NCBI GenBank assembly: GCA_029861535.1
Contig: JAOTZC010000010.1
Coordinates: 1-64,000, forward strand
DNA: 64,000 nt
Direction of reading: 5' to 3'
Origin: Gammaproteobacteria bacterium
GTDB lineage: Bacteria > Pseudomonadota > Gammaproteobacteria > Steroidobacterales > Woeseiaceae
The number at the start of each line of letters is the position of its first letter. Position 1 is the first letter of the stretch. Positions 39,532 through 50,162 of the stretch are shown piece by piece. The position numbers and the translations under genes were made by a program. The notes beneath the pieces were generated by a model. The model was not told the DNA's origin. It made no database searches and saw nothing but the letters and a program-made list of their open reading frames with translations.

Positions 39532-41295
39532 CTAGTCCGCCTCCCGATCAATATCGCAACAGTGCGGCTTGTCTCGATCTCGTAGCACCTGACCTCGGCG
39601 GGAACCCGTTCGATAGACCGTACAGCCTTTGACGCCCATCGTGTAGGCAGCCTGATACATGGCGGCAACATCATCGACGCTTGCATCGTCGGGCAAGTTC
39701 ACGGTCTTCGAGATTGCGTTATCGACAAACGGTTGAATTTCAGCCTGCATTCGCAGATGCGCATCGCCAGGTAATGCATCGGTAGTTACAAACGTATCCG
39801 GAATTGCGTTTGACGCGTGCCCATTTTCCCGCCACTGCGAATACGCATAGTCACGCACCAAGAAGCGGGGCATCTTCAATTCTCTGTCGCGAACAGCACG
39901 TTCAGCTTCAAGAGAGTAAATAGGCTCGATTCCGCTGGAAATATTGTTGGCAAGCAAACTTACAGTGCCAGTAGGTGCGATTGCCAACAAATGGCTATTC
40001 CGCATTCCATTGCTTGCGATTTCATCTTGCAGCCGGTTCGGCAAACGGCTCACGAATGGGGCCCGCAGGTATTTCTGGGCGTCGAACAACTCGAACCTGC
40101 CTTTCTCCTTGGCCAGGTCAATCGACGATGCGTATGCGACGTCTCTGATAATTCGCATAAGCTGTGCGGCTTTTCGGCGTGCGGCAGCGCTGTCGTAGTG
40201 GAGGCCCAGCATGACGAGCATGTCGGCGAGCCCGGTGATGCCAAGCCCGATTCGGCGAGTGGCGCGCGCTTGTTTCGCCTGTGACGGCAGCGGGTAATGA
40301 CTGATATCGATGACGTTGTCAAGAAATCGGACTGCGATTGCGACAGTCTTGCGCAAGTCGGATTCATCGACGCTCGAACTCTGGGTAAAAGGATCGCGTA
40401 CAAAGGCCGTTAGATTGATTGAACCAAGACAGCAAGCACCATACGGCGGCAACGGTACCTCACCGCAGGGATTCGTGGCACTGATAACCTCGCAGTACGC
40501 GAGGTTGTTTTCGCTATTTATGCGATCGACAAATAAAACACCGGGTTCCGCACAATCGTGGGCGGCGACATTAATTTTTCGCCAAATCTCCCTTGCCGGT
40601 AACGCGCGAATGATCGTGTTGGTGTTGTCGATCTGGTCCGTAGCAGATGGCGACTCAAAGTGCAGCTGCCATTCCGCATCGTCCGCGACCGCTTGCATAA
40701 ACGCATCCGTAATCAGCACGGACAAATTGAAATTTCGCAGCGCGTCTCTACGGCGTTTGACATTGATAAATTGTTCGATGTCGGGATGATCACACCGGAG
40801 CGTCATCATTATCGCACCGCGCCTTGCGCTAGACGCCAACATGGCATCACATATGCTGTCCAGAACGAACATGAACGAAAGTGGGCCGGACGCGGTCATT
40901 CCGCTTCGTAACGCTGCGGTTCCTGACGGTCTTAATGTCGAGAAATCGAATCCTATTCCGCCGCCTTGCTCCATCGTTATGGCTGCTTCTTTGAATGCAT
41001 TGAAAATGCCTTCGATGGAGTCAACAACAGTGCCCATGACGAAACAGTTGAAGAGCGTCACACGATTCTCGGTACCGGCGCCCGCGAGAATGCGGCCACC
41101 CGGCAGGAAACGAAAGTCCTCCAGAATCCGGTAAAATGACCGCTGCCATGCAGTCTGATCGGCTTCAACCTCGGCAACGGCATTAGCCACCCGAGCCCAG
41201 GTATCGGTGATGTCGGCCTCCCGATCATGTTCCGCCGCAACACGATACCGGGATTCCCAAATGTGCTTGGAAAGTGAGGTTTGTTGCATGAGCAA
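39532..41295 (-). CDS. nrdJ: Adenosylcobalamin-dependent (class II) ribonucleoside-diphosphate reductase
   Basis: RFLPGGRILAGAG; QGGGIGFDFSTLRP; TNPCGEVPLPPYGACCLGSINL; RRIGLGITGLADML; IAPTGTVSLLA. Confidence 0.95.
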   Translation of the reverse strand: MLMQQTSLSKHIWESRYRVAAEHDREADITDTWARVANAVAEVEADQTAWQRSFYRILEDFRFLPGGRILAGAGTENRVTLFNCFVMGTVVDSIEGIFNAFKEAAITMEQGGGIGFDFSTLRPSGTAALRSGMTASGPLSFMFVLDSICDAMLASSARRGAIMMTLRCDHPDIEQFINVKRRRDALRNFNLSVLITDAFMQAVADDAEWQLHFESPSATDQIDNTNTIIRALPAREIWRKINVAAHDCAEPGVLFVDRINSENNLAYCEVISATNPCGEVPLPPYGACCLGSINLTAFVRDPFTQSSSVDESDLRKTVAIAVRFLDNVIDISHYPLPSQAKQARATRRIGLGITGLADMLVMLGLHYDSAAARRKAAQLMRIIRDVAYASSIDLAKEKGRFELFDAQKYLRAPFVSRLPNRLQDEIASNGMRNSHLLAIAPTGTVSLLANNISSGIEPIYSLEAERAVRDRELKMPRFLVRDYAYSQWRENGHASNAIPDTFVTTDALPGDAHLRMQAEIQPFVDNAISKTVNLPDDASVDDVAAMYQAAYTMGVKGCTVYRTGSRRGQVLRDRDKPHCCDIDREAD

Positions 41296-41321
41296 TCGAT
41301 AGCGAAATTGACGTCATGCAA

Positions 41322-41421
41322 CCATTCGGGCTTATACCTAGCTCCACGGTTGATGCGCGACTATCGCGAACCTGGCTTGACGTGAGACGACACGAACGCT
41401 TGTTTCGGTAAGCCCGAATGG
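41322..41421. repeat. Perfect 13-bp inverted repeat, arms 87 bp apart (start to start), between nrdJ and ftsH
   Basis: ccattcgggctta (41322-41334) and taagcccgaatgg (41409-41421). Confidence 0.9.
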
Positions 41422-41429
41422 CGCTGTGT

Positions 41430-41456
41430 GTTCGTCCCCGGCTAATCTGGACGAAC
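41430..41456. promoter_or_regulatory. 8-bp perfect hairpin in the nrdJ-ftsH divergent intergenic region
   Basis: gttcgtcc-ccggctaatct-ggacgaac. Confidence 0.6.
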
Positions 41457-41499
41457 GCGTTTAGTAATCAAATCGCCAATTTCGCAACGGTGGATATAA

Positions 41500-43365
41500 T
41501 TGGATAAGAGTCTGCGCATCAATCTTGGGTATGCCCTGATCGCTATTGTCGGCTTCGCCATGTTGCAGCAGTGGTGGTATCAGCGACAGTCAGTCGAGGA
41601 AGTTTCCTACAATCAATTCATTGTATTGCTCGACACCGGACGAATTTCCGATGTACAAGTATCGGAAAACCGCATTCGCGGAAGCATGAAAGGGACGACA
41701 GCCAGCGGTGCAAAATTCGTCGATACGGTGCGCGTTGACACCGATCTCGCCGAAGTTCTGGCCGCATACGATGTTGACTATTCCGGCGTCATTGAGAGCG
41801 ACACTATTTCTAACATCGTCGTTCTAATAATGCCGGCGCTGTTCATTGTCGCAATTTGGCTGTTTGTGATTCGAAAACTAATCGGCAAACAGACCGCCGC
41901 AAGCGGTCTGATGTCAATCGGGAAGAGCAAGGCCAAGGTCTACGTCCAGACCGACATTCAGGTCACGTTTGACGATGTGGCAGGTGTCGATGAGGCCAAG
42001 GAAGAACTGCGCGAGGTCGTAGAGTTCCTAAAGAAGCCGGATGAATACGGTCGCCTGGGCGCTCATGTACCGAAGGGCATTCTCCTCGTCGGGCCACCTG
42101 GTACCGGCAAGACGTTGCTGGCGAAGGCCGTCGCGGGGGAGGCGGCTGTGCCGTTCTTCTCGATCAATGGCTCCGAATTCGTCGAAATGTTTGTTGGCGT
42201 CGGCGCGGCGAGAGTTCGCGATCTCTTTGAGCAAGCGCGGCGTACCGCACCCTGCATAATTTTTATCGACGAACTGGATGCGCTTGGCAGGGCACGTGGC
42301 GCCGGTCCCTTGGGTGGCGGCCACGATGAAAAGGAACAGACGCTCAATCAGTTGCTGAGTGAGTTAGATGGCTTCGATACTAAACAAGGCATTGTCTTAT
42401 TAGCGGCCACCAACCGACCTGAGATTCTTGACCCCGCGCTGCTTCGGGCGGGGCGTTTCGACCGCCAGGTTCTAGTCGACCGTCCGGACAAAAGCGGCCG
42501 CACTGCGATACTCGGGATTCACGTTAGGTCCGTTCGTATTGCTGAAGACGTTGTACTCGATCAGATCGCTGCGCTTACGCCCGGATTTAGTGGTGCAGAT
42601 CTGGCGAATCTGGTCAACGAGGCAGCAATTGTTGCCACACGGCGCTCAGCCAAAGAAGTCACGATGGAGGATTTTACATCCGCAATAGAACGAATTGTGG
42701 CGGGCCTGGAAAAGAAAAGTCGTATTCTCAGCCCCTATGAACGTCAGTTGGTTGCGTACCACGAAACCGGCCACGCGCTCGTCACACTGGCGTTGCAAGG
42801 CACCGAAACCGTACAGAAGATTTCAATCATACCGCGCGGAATAGGCACGCTTGGATACAATATTCAACGGCCGACAGAAGATCGATACCTGATGACGGCC
42901 GATGAACTAAAGGACAAGATGACGTCCTTGCTTGGCGGGCGAGCGGCGGAAGTTTTGGTTTTCGACAAGTTATCGACAGGCGCCGCAGACGATCTTGACA
43001 AAGCGACGAATATCGCGCGCAGCATGGTCGCTCGCTACGGCATGGACGAGACTCTTGGGCTCGCTACCTATGACGACCTGCGATCGCCGTATCTCGGCGA
43101 TACCTTTGGTCCGCGGCTCCCGGGACAACCGTACAGTGAGCAGACTGCGGCCCGGATTGACGACGCGATACGATCGTTGATAAATGAGGCATTCGAACGT
43201 GCGTCAGACATCCTGTCTCAGAATCGACAACTACTCGACAGCATAGCCACAAATCTGCTGGAAAAAGAAACCCTGTCCGGTGCGGAGTTGCCAGTGCCGA
43301 AATGGTCGGGGCAGAAATCACGCGCCAACATACGCCGAATTCAGGAACCTGCGTCGTCTGGCTGA
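41500..43365 (+). CDS. ftsH: ATP-dependent zinc metalloprotease FtsH (TTG start)
   Basis: [21 protein letters not shown] region; zinc motif [10 protein letters not shown]-terminal TMs. Confidence 0.95.
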   Translation: MDKSLRINLGYALIAIVGFAMLQQWWYQRQSVEEVSYNQFIVLLDTGRISDVQVSENRIRGSMKGTTASGAKFVDTVRVDTDLAEVLAAYDVDYSGVIESDTISNIVVLIMPALFIVAIWLFVIRKLIGKQTAASGLMSIGKSKAKVYVQTDIQVTFDDVAGVDEAKEELREVVEFLKKPDEYGRLGAHVPKGILLVGPPGTGKTLLAKAVAGEAAVPFFSINGSEFVEMFVGVGAARVRDLFEQARRTAPCIIFIDELDALGRARGAGPLGGGHDEKEQTLNQLLSELDGFDTKQGIVLLAATNRPEILDPALLRAGRFDRQVLVDRPDKSGRTAILGIHVRSVRIAEDVVLDQIAALTPGFSGADLANLVNEAAIVATRRSAKEVTMEDFTSAIERIVAGLEKKSRILSPYERQLVAYHETGHALVTLALQGTETVQKISIIPRGIGTLGYNIQRPTEDRYLMTADELKDKMTSLLGGRAAEVLVFDKLSTGAADDLDKATNIARSMVARYGMDETLGLATYDDLRSPYLGDTFGPRLPGQPYSEQTAARIDDAIRSLINEAFERASDILSQNRQLLDSIATNLLEKETLSGAELPVPKWSGQKSRANIRRIQEPASSG

Positions 43366-43584
43366 CATAAGTTCAAGGCGATTCACGGCACATCGACAAT
43401 TATGTGAGTCAGCACATCGTTTCTTCCGCAACAGTCGATCTCGGCTACGAATCATATTTCCGGCGCAAGTCTGATGCCGTCCGGGGCCCAATCGCTCGGA
43501 TGCAGAAACAGCCCTATGCCAGCGGCGATCCCGCCTACGTTAACTACGTATTTTTTTGCGTAACGACCGCCCTAAGGTCCCGAT

Positions 43585-44067
43585 ATGAGGTATGGAGCGA
43601 TGATTGACAGAACCAAGATCTACGTACTGCTGATTTCCACAATGCTGACAGGCATGATTTTCAGTGGGTGCGAGACGACGACGCATGGCCAAGAAGGTGA
43701 GATTCTTGGCGGAGTTATCGGTGGTGTGGTTGGTGCACAAATCGGTGACGGAGACGGCAGAACGGCGGCAATCATATTAGGGACGATAACGGGTGCGATG
43801 ATCGGTCGCCACATTGGCGAGACAATGGACGAAACAGATCGTATGAAAACGGCAATGGTTCTAAACGATTCCCGCAGCGGCAAGGTCACGACCTGGGTTA
43901 ATCCCGATACAGGCAACAAATACGCGGTCATGCCGACTAAAACTTTTGGGCAAGAAAGCGGCCCGTGCCGCGAATTCCAGCTCGATGCGACCGTCGGTGG
44001 TCAGACTAACCAGGAGATTTACGGAACCGCGTGTCTTCAAGCGGACGGTAGTTGGTTGGTACGTTAA
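43585..44067 (+). CDS. Glycine-zipper outer membrane lipoprotein (17-kDa surface antigen-like)
   Basis: Lipobox MIFSGC; GGVIGGVVGAQIGDGDGRTAAIILGTITGAMIGRHIG; C-terminal CREFQLDATVGGQTNQEIYGTACLQADGSW. Confidence 0.88.
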   Translation: MRYGAMIDRTKIYVLLISTMLTGMIFSGCETTTHGQEGEILGGVIGGVVGAQIGDGDGRTAAIILGTITGAMIGRHIGETMDETDRMKTAMVLNDSRSGKVTTWVNPDTGNKYAVMPTKTFGQESGPCREFQLDATVGGQTNQEIYGTACLQADGSWLVR

Positions 44068-44122
44068 GTAGTTTGGCTGGGACGGATTATCCCCAAACTT
44101 TGACTCGTCGCGATCAGGCACC

Positions 44123-45061
44123 TCACAACGGCGGCCGGGGTTTTTTCAAACAGAGATCAACGAGGTCGTTGATCGTCGCGACGCCAACACACATAACGGT
44201 GTCTGCGCCGCCCCAGTAAATCTTGACGGTCCCGTCGTCCTCGGCGATAGCGCCGCAGCTAAACACCACATTGTGGACGTAACCCGTTAGCTCCCACGGA
44301 TCTTCCGGTGATAGAATCCAATCGTCGGCAACGCCGAGCACTTTGGCGGGATCTTCCAGGTCATGAAGCGCCACGCCCAGGCGATACACCGAACCATCCA
44401 TTGTCGGAAACACGCCGTGGTATATGTTGAGCCATCCCTTCGCTGTTTTTATCGGCGTCGCGCCAGGACCTATTTTCATTTCGTCCCAATGATAGGTAAC
44501 AGGTTGGATTACCGGCACGGAGTTTCCCCAGTGAACCAGGTCGGGAGACCAGGACAGCCAGATGCACCAGGGATTGATTTCCGAGTGAGGTCGATCGAGC
44601 CGCGCGTAGCGTCCATTAAATGTGTCGGGGAAAATCACAATATTTCGCATGTCTGCCTGACTAATTAGCGACACTCTCTCGACATTCTCGAAATCACGGG
44701 TCTTCGCCAGCCCGATGCGTACGCCGAACCGCGAATACGCGCTGTAAGTAATGAAATGCTCGTCGCCAATCGTACAGATTCGCGGATCCTCGACACCGTA
44801 TTCTTCGTGCACCGCGAATTCCGTTTCATCGGACGGCTCCATGAACGGTTTGGGATCAGCGTGAAACCCGTAACCGTCGTTGCTGCGCGCGATGCCGATG
44901 ATCGATCGTCCGTTACGTAGATGGGACCGGAACATCAGGATGTATTCGCCGTTAAACTTGGTTGCCCCTGCATTGTGAACGGTTTCAACGGGGTAGGGGA
45001 TGTCGTGCTTGGTGAGAATCGGATTACGCTCATAGCGCATCACCAACGGTTTATTGATCAT
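44123..45061 (-). CDS. Glycoside hydrolase family 130 (mannoside phosphorylase-like) protein
   Basis: ERNPILTKHDIPYPVETVHNAGATKFNGEYILMFR; YGVEDPRICTIGDEHFITYSAYS. Confidence 0.93.
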   Translation of the reverse strand: MINKPLVMRYERNPILTKHDIPYPVETVHNAGATKFNGEYILMFRSHLRNGRSIIGIARSNDGYGFHADPKPFMEPSDETEFAVHEEYGVEDPRICTIGDEHFITYSAYSRFGVRIGLAKTRDFENVERVSLISQADMRNIVIFPDTFNGRYARLDRPHSEINPWCIWLSWSPDLVHWGNSVPVIQPVTYHWDEMKIGPGATPIKTAKGWLNIYHGVFPTMDGSVYRLGVALHDLEDPAKVLGVADDWILSPEDPWELTGYVHNVVFSCGAIAEDDGTVKIYWGGADTVMCVGVATINDLVDLCLKKPRPPL

Positions 45062-46082
45062 CGCGTGCTTCTCCGTTCAAAATCTCTTGGTATACGCGAA
45101 CATAGTCGCGTGCCATGCGCGTACTGGAAAAGCACTTTTCCACATCGGCACGGCAGAGGGATCTATCAATCGTCCCGATCGTTGCCACCGCATTTATTGC
45201 ACCCTCAATGTCTTTAACAATATAACCGGTTTCGCCGTCTCGGATGATTTCTGGCATTGAACCGCGGTCAAACGCAATGACGGGTGTTCCGCACGCCATA
45301 GCTTCAATCAGACTCAATCCAAAGGGTTCGTCGAAACTGATTAGATGCAACAGTGCGAGCGCGTGGCCCAGTACGTCCGCCCTTTGAGTGGGCCCCACCG
45401 AACCGAGATATTCCACCGTCGTGCCATCAATATGGGGTTCCACCTGGTTTGCGTAATACTCATGATCTTGAATGATGCCGGCGATTACCAGCTTGACTCC
45501 GACGCGTTTTGCCACGTCGATCGCTTCGCGTACCCCTTTCTCCGGATGGATGCGACCAAAGAACAGCAGGTACGCGCCCTTCGTGTCGCAATACGGGAAT
45601 TGAGCGATATCGATTCCATGATGGACGGTCGCAATGTAATCGAGGTCCGGCGACTTATCGGCCTCGCTGATCGCTACATAGTGGCTCCGAGCATTGTATT
45701 TCTGGTAGACCGGCATGATTTTTGGCGAAGAAAATCCGTGAATCGTCGTTAATAGCGGAGTGTCGACCAGTCCGGAGTACGTTAGCGGCAAAAAGTCGAA
45801 ATGATTGTGAATGAGATCGAAATCGGAAGCTCGCTCGAAGACCTCGGAAATGTGCAGACATTCCGCAACTTTCGGATCAACTGAGTGATCCTCCGAATAT
45901 GGGCGCGGACAAACAGCGACAAGCTTGGCGCTGGTTTGCGAATCGCCAGTGGCGAAAAGAGTCACGTCCAGGCCCATATGTACCAGCTCCTCCGTCAGAA
46001 GACTGACCACTGCTTCCCACGGCCCGTAGTGCCGAGGAGGCGTCCGCCATGAAACTGGGCTGAGGACTGCAATATGCATCAA
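45051..46082 (-). CDS. Glycosyltransferase family 4 protein
   Basis: LLFFGRIHPEKGVREAIDVAK; EPFGLSLIEAMACGTPVIAFDRGSMPEII. Confidence 0.95.
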   Translation of the reverse strand: MMHIAVLSPVSWRTPPRHYGPWEAVVSLLTEELVHMGLDVTLFATGDSQTSAKLVAVCPRPYSEDHSVDPKVAECLHISEVFERASDFDLIHNHFDFLPLTYSGLVDTPLLTTIHGFSSPKIMPVYQKYNARSHYVAISEADKSPDLDYIATVHHGIDIAQFPYCDTKGAYLLFFGRIHPEKGVREAIDVAKRVGVKLVIAGIIQDHEYYANQVEPHIDGTTVEYLGSVGPTQRADVLGHALALLHLISFDEPFGLSLIEAMACGTPVIAFDRGSMPEIIRDGETGYIVKDIEGAINAVATIGTIDRSLCRADVEKCFSSTRMARDYVRVYQEILNGEARDDQ

Positions 46083-46225
46083 TATGCTCGAATCTGGCGA
46101 CTCACAAAAGCGTGACCTTTAACGCAAGCTTCCGGCGGCCAACACGTCTATAATTCGCACGTTGCGAACCGAGGTCGCCGATCCATGATCAATGTTAGTC
46201 GGATTACGTTAGCGCGCAATCGTTA

Positions 46226-47698
46226 ATGAGAGTTATAGAACAACGTAAGCAACTAGTCCAACGGCGCTCAACATTGCTGAACGCCGAGAGTTCACGCGTT
46301 ATTACTCGGCCGCATATTCCAGGAGATAAAGGCCGCATCAAGGTTCTGATCGGTCGGGTCGCAAAGCTAAGCGATGAAGTCGCACAGCACTTGCTAGACG
46401 TTGTCACTCAAGACTTCTCAGCGCGACACCGAAACTTTCGTGAGACCCTGCAGAGGAATTTCGATCGTGTCGCAGAGCACGTTCCCAAACGTGTCTTTTT
46501 GTCAACTGAGAAGCAACTTCTGCTTGGCGCTTACTTCACGGCAGAGTATTCAGTTGAGGCGGCCGCGCTGTTCAATCCCTCTATCGTTCCTCACCCAGAT
46601 CAAAAAGGCGTGGATAAGGGCTCGCAACGATTCGTCATGAGTTTCAGGGCAACGGGCGAAGGTCACGTGTCGTCGGTTGAATTTCGGAGTGGAATCGTCG
46701 ACACAAACAATGACATCTACTTCGACCCGATCAGCCAATATGTGGCCACGCCTGAGATGCACACCGATCCTGTCTATCATCGTCTACACTTTCGACGAAA
46801 ACTCGAGGAGTTGGGGGCGAGCGACCGGGTTACGAATCGCCTGTTGAGGGGACTAAACGAGACGTTTACGTTGGACGAGTTAGAAGCTCAAATTCGGAAA
46901 TTCCGCTCGTCCAAGTTTCGACTGAAGGACAAACATCAAGCGATCGATACAGTGTTGTGGCTGGCGCGGTCCAATTACGAGGTGATTTTTCGGCCCGATG
47001 AACTGATCTCTGAAAGAGTGATCTTCCCGGTGTCAGAAAACGAGAGCGCAGGCATCGAGGATGCCCGGTTTGTGCGTTTCGAGGATGATGATAAGTCCAT
47101 TATGTACTACGCCACTTATACGGCTTACAACGGATTTACGATCCTGCCTCAGATTCTCAAGACAACAGACTTCCTGACATTCGAGATACACACGCTCAGC
47201 GGCAAGTCCGCCCAAAACAAAGGTATGGCGTTATTTCCGCGAAGGATTAATGGAAATTTCGTGATGCTGTCACGCCAAGACGGTGTCAATAATTACATCA
47301 TGTTCTCGGACAACGTTCGCCACTGGGATGATGCGGAACTCCTGCAGGAGCCTGTTCATCCGCTGGAGTTTGTTCAGATTGGGAATTGTGGATCGCCGGT
47401 GGAGACATCTGCGGGGTGGCTTGCGCTGTTTCATGGAGTCGGCCCGATGCGCAGATACAGCGTCTGGGCCGAGCTGTTGGACCTTGACGATCCCTCGCAA
47501 GTTATCGGTCGCTTAGATGAGCCGATATTGACACCGGACGAGCATGAGCGAGACGGCTACGTGCCGAATGTCGTCTATACCTGCGGAAGCATGGTTCACG
47601 GGGATACGTTGATAATTCCGTATGGAATTGCAGACCAAAGATGCCGGGTTGCGACCGTATCCCTTCCAGAGCTGTTATCACGGCTCCAGCGACAATGA
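46226..47698 (+). CDS. Second GH130-family protein with about 200-aa N-terminal extension
   Basis: GIEDARFVRFEDDDKSIMYYATYTAYNG; NKGMALFPRRINGNFVMLSRQD; GNCGSPVETSAGWLALFHGVGP; YVPNVVYTCG. Confidence 0.88.
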   Translation: MRVIEQRKQLVQRRSTLLNAESSRVITRPHIPGDKGRIKVLIGRVAKLSDEVAQHLLDVVTQDFSARHRNFRETLQRNFDRVAEHVPKRVFLSTEKQLLLGAYFTAEYSVEAAALFNPSIVPHPDQKGVDKGSQRFVMSFRATGEGHVSSVEFRSGIVDTNNDIYFDPISQYVATPEMHTDPVYHRLHFRRKLEELGASDRVTNRLLRGLNETFTLDELEAQIRKFRSSKFRLKDKHQAIDTVLWLARSNYEVIFRPDELISERVIFPVSENESAGIEDARFVRFEDDDKSIMYYATYTAYNGFTILPQILKTTDFLTFEIHTLSGKSAQNKGMALFPRRINGNFVMLSRQDGVNNYIMFSDNVRHWDDAELLQEPVHPLEFVQIGNCGSPVETSAGWLALFHGVGPMRRYSVWAELLDLDDPSQVIGRLDEPILTPDEHERDGYVPNVVYTCGSMVHGDTLIIPYGIADQRCRVATVSLPELLSRLQRQ

Positions 47699-47705
47699 AG
47701 GACTC

Positions 47706-50018
47706 TCACGCAGCATTTGGCTGCCCGGGCAGCAATTTTTCGGCGTCAGATGCCACATGATTGTGACTCGTCGTTAGTCCTCGTAGATTGTAAATGGCGA
47801 GCAGGGAGCTCAGGTAAGACAGCGTTGATTCGGCGCCCTGATTTTCATTGACACCGTCCCGAGTGAGCCCATCGCAACATCCGCCGCTGGCATAATCGTA
47901 AAGTTGGACTTGTTGATCGTTCTTCCCCAGGTACCAATTGAAACAGGCAGATACGAGTTGAACCCATTCTTCGCGTTGCGTGCATTCATAGGCTTCGATA
48001 CCGGCGCCGATCATGGCGGCCGCTTCAAGTGGCTGTTGATCGTAGGGCGCTTTGCTTCCGGATTTTGGAAACCAGCCCTGATTGCCAACGGGGGCGAAAC
48101 ACCCATAGGTGGGACTGACCTGGATGTCTCTTAACCATTCGAGTACATCGATACCGGTTTTCACCATGTCATCGTCGTTGCTAACACGACCACAGGCCAG
48201 CAGCGCTTCGGGTAGGCGCGCATTATCATAGGTCAACTCGGCTTCGTGCCATTGCCAGTCTTGAGTGGCGAATTGCCGGAAACGATCCAACAATCTGTTA
48301 CCCAGCGATTCAAGTAGCCGACGAACCTGGCGATCATTGTTATTCCGACGGAGATACGCCTGCATACCGAGAATTGGGAATGCGATGGCGCGAGAATCTG
48401 AAAAACTGTCTAATGCCGGCAGCGCATCGTGGAAGAGTTTCGTTGCGAGAGCGACTTGACCGGAGTCCTGCCCCGTGCCGGCCGCTACGCCCAGGGCCCA
48501 CAGCGCGCGCCCGTGAGAGTCCTCGGATCCAATAGTTTCCAACCACGTGCGCTCGTACGACATGAAATTTCGAAATCTGCCGGTTCCTGGTTCGAAAGCA
48601 TCATCTAAGAAACTGAGATAAACCGACGATAAATCGATCATTGCAGTATCGCTTCGATTCAAATCGCATACCCTGGTTGCGACTATTAGCGCCCTGGCAT
48701 TGTCGTCCACGCAATATCCGTGGGCTCGGTTGGGCACCGTAAACTTGGCGTGTTGGAGCATGCCTGTGTCATCTGTCATGCGGCGAAGATGATTCAGGTT
48801 GATCTGTGGCAGTCGCTGTTCTTTTTGGCTCAATGTATCGAGTGCCGGGAGATCGCGCGCTCGAGCATGTTGCGCCTTGGCCTGCGAAAACAGAGCGAGA
48901 TAACGGTGGCCCATTTCTTTCATTACCATCGGCCGTGAATAGTCGAAAGCGGCCTGGCGCATCTTGAGACGTTCCTCCGGAACGTCAAGAAGTTGATTGA
49001 TCTGTTGCGACAGCGCCTTGGAGTCTTTAAATGGCACGAATCGGCCGCGCCCATCGGCCAAGATCTCTTGTGCATGCCAATAGGGGGTGGAGACGACGGC
49101 CTTGCCTGCACCCACCGCGTACGCCAGCGTACCGGATACAACCTGAGCCTCGTTAAGATATGGGGTAACGTAGATATCGGCAGCTCGAATAATCTCAAGT
49201 AACTCATCGCGTGCCAGGAACCGGTCATGGAAGACAACATTGTTGCCAACACCCAGTTCCTTTGCCCGGTGATGCAAACTCAAGCGATAGTCCTCACCGC
49301 TTTCGGCCTTGCAGTGCGGATGGGTGGCACCGACCACATAATAGAGTACGTCCGGATGTGAGTTGACGATATCGGGTAGGGCATCGATCATGTATTCGAT
49401 GCCCTTACCTGGTGAGAGCAGGCCGAACGTCAAGATTACAGTCTTATCGCCTGCCCCCAGCTTACTTTTGCATGGATCCGGGTCCAGAAACGGAACATCA
49501 GGAATTCCATGATGAATGAGCGCTATTTTTCGTTCTGGAACCTGATATGTATCACGAAGAAAATCGGCAGCATGCTCGCTCATGACGACTAAGCTGGCAG
49601 AGACTTCCGATAATTTGATGATGATCTTCCTCTCCTCCGCCGATGGTTCTTTCAACACCGTGTGCAGGGTGGTAAAAAGAGGACTCTTCACGTTCTTCGC
49701 GAGTTCGATAATGAAGCTGCCGCGTTGGCCGCCGAATATTCCGTATTCGTGCTGAAGACAAATTACCGCTGGATTCTCCAAATTCAGAAAATCTGCAGCG
49801 AGACGGTATTCATTCAGATCGTCCTGGCTGATCTGGAATTTGACCTCATCCGGATACGCGTAACCGTCCGCGCGATCGTTCATCGCTACGATAGAACAAT
49901 CGATTCTTGGATCGTTCTCGAGAATCGCGTTGGCAAGATCAGCCGTAAAGGTGGCAATGCCACACTGTCTCGGTAGGTACGAGCCGATAAGAGCGACTGA
50001 TTTTATATTCGGTGGCAT
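47706..50018 (-). CDS. GT4 glycosyltransferase fused to an alpha-helical (toroid-like) C-terminal domain; ATG at 50018 chosen, ORF opens at 50105
   Basis: GT4: YLPRQCGIATFTADLANAI, LTFGLLSPGKGIEYMIDALPDI, VVSGTLAYAVGAGKAVVSTPYWHAQE; C-terminal half helical-rich. Confidence 0.9.
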   Translation of the reverse strand: MPPNIKSVALIGSYLPRQCGIATFTADLANAILENDPRIDCSIVAMNDRADGYAYPDEVKFQISQDDLNEYRLAADFLNLENPAVICLQHEYGIFGGQRGSFIIELAKNVKSPLFTTLHTVLKEPSAEERKIIIKLSEVSASLVVMSEHAADFLRDTYQVPERKIALIHHGIPDVPFLDPDPCKSKLGAGDKTVILTFGLLSPGKGIEYMIDALPDIVNSHPDVLYYVVGATHPHCKAESGEDYRLSLHHRAKELGVGNNVVFHDRFLARDELLEIIRAADIYVTPYLNEAQVVSGTLAYAVGAGKAVVSTPYWHAQEILADGRGRFVPFKDSKALSQQINQLLDVPEERLKMRQAAFDYSRPMVMKEMGHRYLALFSQAKAQHARARDLPALDTLSQKEQRLPQINLNHLRRMTDDTGMLQHAKFTVPNRAHGYCVDDNARALIVATRVCDLNRSDTAMIDLSSVYLSFLDDAFEPGTGRFRNFMSYERTWLETIGSEDSHGRALWALGVAAGTGQDSGQVALATKLFHDALPALDSFSDSRAIAFPILGMQAYLRRNNNDRQVRRLLESLGNRLLDRFRQFATQDWQWHEAELTYDNARLPEALLACGRVSNDDDMVKTGIDVLEWLRDIQVSPTYGCFAPVGNQGWFPKSGSKAPYDQQPLEAAAMIGAGIEAYECTQREEWVQLVSACFNWYLGKNDQQVQLYDYASGGCCDGLTRDGVNENQGAESTLSYLSSLLAIYNLRGLTTSHNHVASDAEKLLPGQPNAA

Positions 50019-50162
50019 GTTGATACCCTTACGATACTCCGCTCCTACGCCGTAAATATAAGTATCAACACTAATATTTGAAAGCCGTTGATTGGCAAGT
50101 TTCAAATCCTCGACTAGTGTTTTCCCTCATTCACACGACACTTGGCCTCGTATAATGGCCGC

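Noticed and set aside
41296-41499. Cobalamin riboswitch upstream of nrdJ
   Set aside because: No recognisable B12-box (GCCACTG-like) or conserved core despite inverted repeats.
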